A stretch of 64,000 bases of DNA from Planctomycetota bacterium (GTDB taxonomy: Bacteria > Planctomycetota > J058 > JAJDCP01): contig JAJDCP010000101.1 in NCBI GenBank assembly GCA_029260765.1, positions 87,958 to 151,957 on the forward strand. Reading direction: 5' to 3'. Positions within the stretch are counted from its first letter, which is position 1, and every line of letters begins with the position of its first letter. The notes under the pieces were generated by a model, which saw only the letters and a program-made list of their open reading frames with translations, searched no databases and was not told the origin of the DNA. This document shows positions 57,368 through 64,000 of the stretch, one piece after another. The position numbers and the translations under genes are program-made.

Positions 57368-57904
57368 ATGTTGCAGAGAGTTGACGACGAAGTCTATGAA
57401 CTGGAAGAGATCGAGGAAATCCACGAGCTCGTCGAGCGATACCGCGATACGCAGGACCAGATCCGCGATATCTGGCTGAAGAAATTCGACCAGATGGCTG
57501 TTGAGATCTCTCGTCCGCTCAGCCGCCTTGAGCTGGCGATCGATCGGCTTGGCGAGGACCAGGGCGCATTCGTGGAGCGGCTGCTCTACGAAATCAGCAA
57601 GCCCCTCAAGGCGGCGGTGGTCCAGATGCAAGAGGTCAACGGGACCATCCAGGCCAAGCACGCAGACCTGCACGGCTTGCTGAAGAACAGCGCTGCGCAG
57701 AATCAGCAGGTGTTGAGCTCGATGGTGAAGTTGGGCCGTCAGTTGAGCCAGAGGCAGAATCAACAGCAGGACTTGATGAGCGAGATGAAGGCCGAGTCCC
57801 GCAAGGGCGAGGGCGTCGCTGTCAAGCTGAAGCTGGCGCTCGGAGTCCTCGGCGGCTCCGTGGCTGCCCTGTCGATCTGCCTGGGCCTGCAGCTGTTCAT
57901 GTAG
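57368..57904 (+). CDS. Coiled-coil protein with C-terminal membrane span, unknown function
   Basis: 178 residues. The first 145 are acidic-then-mixed amphipathic helices (ELEEIEEIHELVERYRDTQ, QNQQVLSSMVKLGRQLSQ) that form a coiled coil, and residues about 155-176 are one membrane span (ALGVLGGSVAALSICLGLQLF). A tail-anchored or bitopic partner protein is likely. The family is not recognised. It ends on top of the convergent alpha/beta hydrolase stop (eight bases shared). Confidence 0.65.
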   Translation: MLQRVDDEVYELEEIEEIHELVERYRDTQDQIRDIWLKKFDQMAVEISRPLSRLELAIDRLGEDQGAFVERLLYEISKPLKAAVVQMQEVNGTIQAKHADLHGLLKNSAAQNQQVLSSMVKLGRQLSQRQNQQQDLMSEMKAESRKGEGVAVKLKLALGVLGGSVAALSICLGLQLFM

Positions 57905-58874
57905 ACGCCTCACTGGCCAGCAGCCAGCGACAGATGGGGGCGAACACCTTCTGTTGTGCCTGCTCACCGACGAACAGATTGGCGTGGGCATAGGGGCTCT
58001 CAGGAGTTCCGACGGAGAGCATCTTCTTCTGGCTCGAGCCACTGGCGGCGAATGCTGACCGCGCCGCCTCCGGAGGCACGATCCCGTCCTGCTCGGCGAC
58101 CACACACAGAAACGGTAGATCGACCTCTCCCCAGGCCTGGGTCAGCGAACGGCCCTCGAGCTTGAGGTCCTGCTGCGCCATCCAGCGCGCCAGCTGCCGG
58201 TTCAGCCGTGGCTGAGGATCTTCGACGGTCGGAAGCATGCGCGGAACCTGGCTCATGTCCATCGTCTCGGGGCGCATGTAGATTCCCAGCAGGCCAGGGA
58301 CACGCCGCAGCAGCGGCAGCAGGTTGCCCACCCAGCGTCGGGTGTTGGTGAGCGGCAAGACCCCCCAGAGCCAGGGCGCAGCGCTGGCCCAACGGAGCAG
58401 CGGGTGCAGCGCCTCCCAGCGCAGCGGCGCTCCCACCCCGACCACCGCAGCCAGGCAGTGCCCGGTCTGCATGCTGGCATGGATGTACAGCAGTGTTCCG
58501 CCCAGGCTGGCGCCGATGGCGGCCACACGCTTGCGCCGGCTGGCGGTGTTGGCGAGCACTGCCCGGAGAGCACAGTCGAGGTCGTTGAGCGCCAGGTCTT
58601 CCAGGCGGTAGGGGCGTGGATCGGCCAGGCGGCGCGCGTAGCCCTGCCCCCGAAGATCCAGGCACCAGACCTCGTAGCCGGCCTCGCACAGGCTCTGCTC
58701 GAGCGAGGGACCCCGCGGATGGAAGGTGAAGATGAAGCTGTTCATCGCGTAGCCGGGCACGATGGCCAGAGGCCGCAACTCTGGACGGAAGCGCGCCGGA
58801 GCCACGCTGCAACGGAGAACCAACTGCCAGCCCTGGCCGTTGTCCACGCGCAGGAAGCGGGTGTGCAGACGCAT
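57897..58874 (-). CDS. Alpha/beta hydrolase, PhaC/esterase-like
   Basis: 325 residues from ATG 58874. Motifs of the fold: the nucleophile elbow GASLGG, an Asp in VVAEQDGIVPP, and a His in SPYAHANLF. The N-terminal IVPGYAMNSFIFTFHP region and the length recall the poly(3-hydroxyalkanoate) synthase/esterase class, but the PHA-synthase Cys nucleophile is replaced by Ser, so it is an esterase/lipase-like hydrolase. Its start lies just after the stop of the small gene 58877-59134, suggesting translational coupling. Confidence 0.82.
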   Translation of the reverse strand: MRLHTRFLRVDNGQGWQLVLRCSVAPARFRPELRPLAIVPGYAMNSFIFTFHPRGPSLEQSLCEAGYEVWCLDLRGQGYARRLADPRPYRLEDLALNDLDCALRAVLANTASRRKRVAAIGASLGGTLLYIHASMQTGHCLAAVVGVGAPLRWEALHPLLRWASAAPWLWGVLPLTNTRRWVGNLLPLLRRVPGLLGIYMRPETMDMSQVPRMLPTVEDPQPRLNRQLARWMAQQDLKLEGRSLTQAWGEVDLPFLCVVAEQDGIVPPEAARSAFAASGSSQKKMLSVGTPESPYAHANLFVGEQAQQKVFAPICRWLLASEAST

Positions 58875-58876
58875 TC

Positions 58877-59134
58877 TCAACCTTCCTGGAACCAATGGTC
58901 GAGCTTTCCGGCCTCCAACTCGCCCAGCGCATGCTCAGTAAAACGCAGGTACGCCACCCAGGCATGGAGCTTGGCGGCGTCCTCCGTCTGCAGGTCCTCC
59001 TCGACCCGCTGCAGGCGCTTGGGAATCTCGATCTCTGCGGCCCAGTGCTGACAGCGTTGCAGGAAGTCATGGACCGCAGCGACGGCGTCCTGCGGAGCGA
59101 GCGCAGGGCGATGCGCGGGGTTGAACAAGGGCAT
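58877..59134 (-). CDS. Small helical protein preceding the alpha/beta hydrolase
   Basis: 85 residues from ATG 59134, which has AGGAG upstream at good spacing. It is helical (VAAVHDFLQRCQHWAAEIEI, then WVAYLRFTEHALGELEAG), with no known domain. Its stop lies two bases before the hydrolase ATG, so they form a small operon. A PHA-associated or membrane-binding helper role is possible but not shown. Confidence 0.6.
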   Translation of the reverse strand: MPLFNPAHRPALAPQDAVAAVHDFLQRCQHWAAEIEIPKRLQRVEEDLQTEDAAKLHAWVAYLRFTEHALGELEAGKLDHWFQEG

Positions 59135-59307
59135 CGGATCTCTCCTGAGTCGGGTCCAGGGCAGCATCGCATAGAGTGTGGCTGTCGGCCAGTGGGAGTT
59201 TGTCGAGCGAGGGGCTCGGAGTCGGGGCTCTCGGGATTTGTTGAGGTCGGGTGCGGGTTGAGGCTCGGTTGACTTTCTGGGTCCGACTCCAATCCCGACG
59301 GTCACGG

Positions 59308-59866
59308 TCACGGCCGACCCCATCTTGACCGTGCAAGATGTGAGAGCAGCCAATCGTGGGGCATTTCGAGGATTCTGTAGATACGAGAGTCCTCTTTCAG
59401 GGCGGTGGCGAGCCAGACGTCGCCGACAAGGTGTGTCAGGTCAAGTGCTTTCAGGATATCTTGCTGCGCGACGGTCTCGGCGGCCTTGAGGTCAATGGTC
59501 TGGCCGCCTGTCGCCTTGCAAACCCTGTTCAGGTGGCAAGCCCGGAGGACCTCCATGGCTGCCGCGAAGCTGAAGCGGACTCCGGGCTTGCGAAGGCGCC
59601 GCTCGAGTGTGCGCTGCAGGAGCAGGGCGAGCATGCAGAGCGTAACGTGAGCTTGGACCTTCGGATGGGGGTGGTGGTAGATCCGGCGCAGCTTGACGGC
59701 GCTCCTGATCGTCTGGAGGTTTTCTATGGTGTCCTTTTGCCGGTACAGCCGAGCTAGCTTGTGTGCTGGGTGCGAAAGGTCGGGATGCCCGAGGAGGCGG
59801 ACGAAGCCGTTGGGGAGCTGCCGGGGCTCTGGCATCCGGATGGCGATCAGCCACAGGCGGCTGCTG
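59308..59866 (-). pseudogene. IS1634-like transposase fragment (C-terminal part)
   Basis: The stretch YRQKDTIENLQTIRSAVKL, then AHVTLCMLALLLQRTLERRL and ATGGQTIDLKAAETV, is the C-terminal core of IS1634/COG5421-type transposases (the YxxK...E region with a hydrophobic helix). The N-terminal part with the first two acidic residues is missing and upstream sequence in this frame is not coding-like, so it is a fragment. No terminal repeats could be placed. Confidence 0.7.
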
Positions 59867-59989
59867 GAATGGCGCTCGTCCACGGTCTCAGGCCATCGCC
59901 CTGCGCAGAGGGGTGGCGATCTGTTGCGGGTCGTGGTGGCGGGTCCACTGCTCGCGGTCGCGCTCGGCGCGGTCCTCCTGCTGCGAGGT

Positions 59990-60935
59990 CCGAGCAGCTG
60001 TCGGACCATCAGCGAGGGTCTCTGCGACGGCTCGCGCGCGAGACCTGGCGCTATCTTGAGACCCTCGCCGGGTCCGATGAAGATTGGCTCCCTCCGACCA
60101 ACACCGGGATGGCGCTGATCTCCAACCTGGCCGCACACGACTTCGGCTACATCTCTACGGCCACGTTGCTCATGCGCACGGCCGGGACCCTCGCCACCAT
60201 GGAGGAGTTGGAGCGTTACCCCAGGCAGTTCTACGACTGGTATGACACCCTCACGCTGCTTCCGTTACTGCCACGCTTTGTTTCGACCGTCGACAGCGGA
60301 AACTGACCGGGATGCTGCTGACGCTGGGGTCCGGTCTCAGGAGCCTGCCGAAGGACCCGTGCGTCTCTCCGAACGCCTGGCGGGGGCTCGCCGACACGCT
60401 CGACGTGCTGATCGAGGTCTCGCCCGCGCGGGCGGGGCGGGTCGCCGGGTCTCGAGCTTCCGACCGTGAGTCTGAGCGCGATGCCGGAGCGGGCGTGACG
60501 CCTGCAAGCTGCCCTGGACGCGCTCGAATTGGAGTTGGGCAGGCTGATGAGGAGGCCCGCTACTGGGTCGCCGCGGCGGCGAACCAGTGCAGGGACGTCC
60601 TGAGCAACCCATTGGCAGCGCTGGAGCGCTCGGGGCTGAGCCCTGCGGACACGCCGCCCGAGCTGCGCGCAGTGTCGGCCGAGGCCGCTGCCCTGGCACA
60701 GCAGTGTGAAGCACTCGCCGAGGTGGACTACGACTTCCTCTACGACACGTCGCGGCACCTGCTCGCGATCGGGTTCAACGTCGCGGATCATCGGCGCGAG
60801 GGGTCATTCTATGACCTGCTGGCCTCTGAGGCGCGGCTGGTCAGTTTCGTGGCGATCGCGCAGGGGGACCTCCCTCAGCAGCACGGGCTCCTGCTCGGGC
60901 GGCGCCTGACCTCCTGGCGAGGCGACTTTCGATGA
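59990..60935 (+). pseudogene. Decayed fragment of a cyclic-beta-1,2-glucan synthase (NdvB/ChvB-like)
   Basis: Part one (about 60010-60302) reads LRRLARETWRYLE, LISNLAAHDFGYIST and WYDTLTLLPLLPRFVST, which is distinctive of the glycoamylase-like part of cyclic-glucan synthases. It ends at a stop that disappears if one C is restored at about 60302: the sequence then continues as LTGMLLTLGSGLR in another frame. The second part (to 60935) contains DYDFLYDTSRHLLAIGFNVA and LLASEARLVSFVAIAQGDLP, again from the same family, with at least one more frame break near 60430-60550. It cannot encode an enzyme. Confidence 0.8.
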
Positions 60936-61147
60936 TCAACTTGAAAGTGACGCGCGGGACGCGTATCGTCGTGGATGTCGCAGGCCGTTTGAGCCGAGAG
61001 GACTGCGAGAAGCTCGTTCGCAGGCGCGAAAGGGCGATGGAGGAGCACCGGGCGACGCGATCGACTTCGTTCGGTGGAAGGCGGCCGACAGTTGGGCTTG
61101 GGTCGAATGGGTCTTCGAAAATGCGCATTGCAGAAGGTCATCGATGA
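60932..61147 (+). pseudogene. SpoIIAA-like (STAS) remnant
   Basis: The first 43 residues (MINLKVTRGTRIVVDVAGRL, then EDCEKLVRRRERAMEEHR) match the start of SpoIIAA-like proteins (MIxLKVTxGxRIxIxVxGRLxxED). The rest of that family (usually about 120 residues) is missing; after residue 45 the frame is unrelated. It overlaps the permease start, so it is a truncated leftover. Confidence 0.55.
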
Positions 61148-62475
61148 CATGGCGTGACCAATGGAAACCCCTCGCGGCCATCGTAGGTTTGTTTGTCCTT
61201 GTCTACTTTCTTCCTGCAGGAAACGAACGGTTCGAGCGCGGCGTGGTCGAGGCGATGGCGCTCACGCGCTGGTATGCACGCGAGCATGTGCTCTTGTGTC
61301 TGGTTCCCGCTTTCTTCATCGCTGGCGCGATCTCGACGTTCGTCTCGCAGACATCGGTCCTGAAATATCTCGGAGCTCGGGCCAACCGTGCAGTTGCCTA
61401 CGGTGTGGCCGGCGTCTCGGGCACTGTCATCGCTGTCTGCTCGTGCACGATCCTGCCGCTGTTTTCCGGCATCTACCGCATGGGGGCTGGTATCGGGCCG
61501 GCCACAGCGTTCCTGTATTCAGGCCCGGCGATCAGCGTCCTTGCGGTGATCCTCACGGGCCGGGTCCTCGGCTGGCAGTTCGGCATCGCCAGAGCGCTGG
61601 CAGCCATCGCGACGAGCGTCTTCATTGGACTTGCCATGGCCGCTCTGTTCCGCGAGGAAGCGACAGAGCGCAAGGCCGCGATGGCCTTGCCCGAGTTGCC
61701 GACACGACCGCTGTGGCAGACGAGCACGCACCTGGGCCTCCTTGTCGGGATCCTGGTCTTCGCCAATTGGGGCAAGCCCCAAGCCAGCGAGGGGGTGTGG
61801 CACTCCGTGTGGGCGGCGAAGTGGTTTGTTACGGCTGCCCTGGGCCTCGGCCTGGCCGGGGTCCTTGTCGCCTGGTTCGAAGTTGCCTGGTGGAAGGTCG
61901 CCGCGGCTGCTTCCGCGACTGCTGTCGCCGTATTCATCGCACCGGGGAAGCCCGTTGTCCCCTTCGTGGTGGCATCGCTCGCGTTGGGACTGATCACCAG
62001 CCTCAGCAAGGAGGGCAGCGAGGTTGCGGCCTGGTTTGAGGCCACGTGGGACTTCACCAAGCAGATCATGCCTCTGCTGCTTCTCGGTGTTCTGGCTGCC
62101 GGCGCGTTCTTCGGGACTCCAGCCAGCGCAGGGCACCTGGCGAAGGAGGGATGGATTCCGAACGAGTGGGTCGCTTCACTTGTGGGCGGCGAGTCGTTGC
62201 TGTCGAATGTCCTGGCTGCGGTGTCTGGGGCCTTCATGTACTTTGCGACCCTGACAGAGGTTCCGATCCTGCGAGGCTTGACGGACAGTGGCATGGGGCA
62301 GGGTCCAGCGCTGGCGCTGGCGCTGGCGGGTCCGTCGCTCTCGCTCCCTAGCGTGCTGGTGATCTACGGAGTCATGGGTGCCAAGAAGACCGCGGCCTAC
62401 GTCGGGCTCTGCGTTGTGGCGTCCGCTTCGCTGGGGTTCTTCTATGGGCAGTTGATTGCTGGGGGTGTTTTGTGA
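61144..62475 (+). CDS. Permease of the YraQ/ArsP type
   Basis: 443 residues with about eight to ten membrane spans. The first half has the family's CSCTILPLFSGIYRMGAGIG motif; Cys residues in this loop are characteristic of ArsP/YraQ-type (DUF318/UPF0718) permeases, several of which export trivalent organoarsenicals. The following gene is a small thioredoxin-like protein whose start overlaps this stop, the usual pair in this family. Substrate is not shown here; organoarsenical or metal(loid) export is inference. Confidence 0.82.
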   Translation: MTWRDQWKPLAAIVGLFVLVYFLPAGNERFERGVVEAMALTRWYAREHVLLCLVPAFFIAGAISTFVSQTSVLKYLGARANRAVAYGVAGVSGTVIAVCSCTILPLFSGIYRMGAGIGPATAFLYSGPAISVLAVILTGRVLGWQFGIARALAAIATSVFIGLAMAALFREEATERKAAMALPELPTRPLWQTSTHLGLLVGILVFANWGKPQASEGVWHSVWAAKWFVTAALGLGLAGVLVAWFEVAWWKVAAAASATAVAVFIAPGKPVVPFVVASLALGLITSLSKEGSEVAAWFEATWDFTKQIMPLLLLGVLAAGAFFGTPASAGHLAKEGWIPNEWVASLVGGESLLSNVLAAVSGAFMYFATLTEVPILRGLTDSGMGQGPALALALAGPSLSLPSVLVIYGVMGAKKTAAYVGLCVVASASLGFFYGQLIAGGVL

Positions 62476-62708
62476 GTGTGAAGTTGCAGATTCTCGGCAC
62501 GGGTTGTGCGAAATGCAGGAGGCTCACCGAAGCAGCCGAAGCGGCTGCCAAGGAGCTTCGTTTGGACTACGAGGTCGTGAAGATCACAGACCCTGACGAA
62601 TTCTTGCGTCTTGGCGTTATGCTCACGCCTGCGTTGATCGTCGACGGAAAAGTCATCGCGATGGGGAAAGTCCCGACAGCAGACCAACTCAAGACACTTC
62701 TGTCCTAG
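62472..62708 (+). CDS. Small thioredoxin-like redox protein
   Basis: 78 residues from GTG 62472 (a four-base GTGA overlap with the permease). The redox motif is GTGCAKCRRL, the C-x-x-C found in the small thioredoxin-like proteins that accompany ArsP/YraQ permeases; the cis-Pro loop is VMLTPALIVDG. It probably serves as an electron or thiol partner or metallochaperone for the permease. Confidence 0.85.
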   Translation: MSVKLQILGTGCAKCRRLTEAAEAAAKELRLDYEVVKITDPDEFLRLGVMLTPALIVDGKVIAMGKVPTADQLKTLLS

Positions 62709-62709
62709 C

Positions 62710-62989
62710 CTGGAGTTTGGCGCTTTGTGCCGCTTGCGGCACAAAGCGACAAACTCTCCCGCGTTGCCCATGGGAACCTACCGCCTACGAACCCAATGTC
62801 GGGCGAGCTTGCGAGCCGACATTGGGTGAGCACACTAACGAACTCGGCGAAGACTGTCAGGCTGGCTATGGTTGACGTCGCGACTTTTCTCGCATGCCAT
62901 CCCGAAAGGGGTCCGCATATTTCTGACCACTGGCAGCCCGCATCCCGTCGATGACCGTGCGCATTCGTAGGAAAAACGCCAAACTCCAG
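62710..62989. mobile_element. Hairpin-rich element bounded by 13-bp inverted repeats (MITE candidate)
   Basis: CTGGAGTTTGGCG at 62710-62722 is matched in inverted orientation by CGCCAAACTCCAG at 62977-62989, bounding about 280 bases with no convincing gene. Inside are two strong hairpins: 62713-62756 (twelve-pair stem CGCTTTGTGCCG plus a second seven-pair stretch) and 62791-62827 (twelve-pair stem ACCCAATGTCGG). Target-site repeats are not clear. It may be a non-autonomous element or only paired palindromes; the remaining 62990-63172 shows nothing I recognise. Confidence 0.4.
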
Positions 62990-63172
62990 CCCAGCGGAGC
63001 TGAGACCAGGATTCGGGCTGGCCCTCACAACACTCTTCCCGGACTCCTGGGGTGGCACTCACCTGGCTGCGGGCTCCGGACAGAGTTGAGCTGCCGGCAG
63101 CGAGGTCCTGCTGCCGCAGGCCCCCCTCAGCCCCACGGACCCCCGTTTGGGGAACTTGCGCGGTCCTCAGGT

Positions 63173-64000
63173 TCAGACGAGCATGACGAGCTGTCCCGCG
63201 AGCGCCAGCACGATGTTCGAGAAGGCGTAGACGCCGGCGTAGCCGATCGCAGGGACGTTGCTGTCCGCCTGCTTCGTGATGATCCCGAGCGCGGGCGTGC
63301 TGGTGAGCCCCCCGCAGACCGAACCGAACAGGATCGCGGGGTTGAGCTTCAGGACGAACTTTCCGTAGAGGACGCCGGCAAGGAGCGGCAGGAGCGTGAC
63401 GCACGCGCCAGCGGCGAAGAGTCGGACCCCCGCCGTCCTGACCCCTTCGACCAGTTGCGAGCCCGCCCGCACGCCGATCGCGGTCAGGAAGAGGAGGAGT
63501 CCCAACTCCATGAGGATGTAGCGGGCCGGCCTCGGCACCCGTCCGAAGAACGGGTGGCGGACCCGGGCCCAGCCGACGACGAGCCCGGCCGCTAACAACC
63601 CGCCCGCCGAGCCGATGCTGATGGGAAACTGACCGATCTTGATCGTCGAAAACCCGACGAGCAGCCCGACCGCGATGCCGATCGCGAAGGTCAGAAGGTC
63701 CGTCTCGTGAATCGGCGTCGCAGTCCGTCCCAGGAGCTGCGTCACCTCGTCGAGGTTCTGCTTCGGGCCGGAGACGACGAGGTAGTCCCCGGCCTGGATC
63801 CGGGTTTTCATCGAGACCGGCAGGTCGACCCCGCCACGCGAGATCCGGTTCACGATGCAGGCGAAGTGTCTTACAAGCCACGTCAAGGTCATTCAGAGGT
63901 TTTTTCCCCAGAGTTTTCCACCGCGGCCAGGGCCTGGCCGACGGGGCTTCCGCGGCGCACAAGAGCAGCCTCGTACCTGGTGTCGTCGTAGATGACCCGG
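63173..64000 (-). CDS. Aspartate/alanine-type antiporter (AspT/YidE-like), 3' part, possibly frameshifted
   Basis: The C-terminal 239 residues in one frame show the end of a TrkA_C-like domain (IVNRISRGGVDLPVS, TRIQAGDYLVVSG) and then a second Asp-Al_Ex membrane half with VGGWAR-type loops and GGLTSTPALGIITKQADSNV. Before residue 1 of this frame the sequence continues toward the edge in another frame (VRRGSPVGQALAAVEN), reaching an A-rich stretch near 63900, so either a frameshift or an error splits the gene. The 5' half lies outside the window. Confidence 0.75.

Noticed and set aside
62791..62827. Integron attC-type site
   Set aside because: The hairpin has no attC core sites (RYYYAAC/GTTRRRY), no cassette ORF and no integrase nearby.

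Overview
The window is about 64 kb of high-GC bacterial DNA. It has no rRNA or tRNA gene that I could recognise and no CRISPR array. The most likely source is a Planctomycetota-like bacterium with a large signalling repertoire. This is an inference from several traits: many Ser/Thr kinases of the Pkn type fused to very long helical or FG-GAP tails, DWG in place of DFG in the giant kinases, single-pass membrane kinases, frequent TTG/GTG starts with good Shine-Dalgarno sequences, and type IV pseudopilin genes. Myxococcota or a related deep lineage cannot be excluded from sequence reading alone.

Layout. 0-14 kb: a tiny peptide ORF, an Rrf2 regulator, an AlkD-like DNA repair protein, a giant FG-GAP Ser/Thr kinase, small membrane proteins, an endonuclease/exonuclease/phosphatase protein, a nucleotidyltransferase-like protein, a truncated SDR gene and an MscS channel with a cyclic-nucleotide-binding domain. 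14-24 kb: two giant paralogous kinases with an HND catalytic loop, a second tiny peptide ORF related to the first, and a frameshifted kinase remnant. 23.9-31 kb: a same-strand cell-envelope cluster (SH3-MepA-like peptidase, HEAT-like membrane protein, LytM/PGBD/papain-like giant, and a Gly-Met/Lys-Glu/Asp-Glu low-complexity membrane protein). 31-39.4 kb: a REC-EAL phosphodiesterase divergent from a hybrid histidine kinase, followed by a four-gene pseudopilin-type operon with overlapping genes. 39.4-47.8 kb: two kinases that share a C-terminal domain (one carrying a pseudo-receiver), two unknown helical proteins, and a double-receiver protein with a degenerate GGDEF domain. 48-50.2 kb: a persulfide dioxygenase-rhodanese and a peroxiredoxin. 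50.2-54.5 kb: an active-looking kinase and a pseudokinase with a long Trp/Pro repeat and an L7/L12-like C-terminus. 54.6-59.1 kb: a diiron oxygenase with its FAD/2Fe-2S reductase, an alpha/beta hydrolase and small proteins. 59.3-61.1 kb: a decay zone with a transposase fragment, a cyclic-glucan-synthase remnant and a SpoIIAA-like remnant. 61.1-64 kb: a permease with a thioredoxin-like partner, a hairpin-rich element bounded by inverted repeats, and the 3' part of an aspartate/alanine-type antiporter that runs off the edge.

How it fits together. The unifying theme is phosphosignalling and second-messenger control coupled to the cell envelope and a pilus-like system. Eight kinase-type genes or remnants, one hybrid histidine kinase, one EAL enzyme and several receiver domains lie in one stretch. 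Several of the signalling domains have lost catalytic or phospho-acceptor residues: the HRD Asp in one kinase, the phospho-Asp in a receiver, GGDEF in a cyclase-like domain, and the phospho-His in an HPt-like tail. This suggests a network in which pseudo-enzymes act as scaffolds or ligand sensors. The redox/sulfur genes and the diiron oxygenase pair are separate metabolic modules between the signalling blocks.
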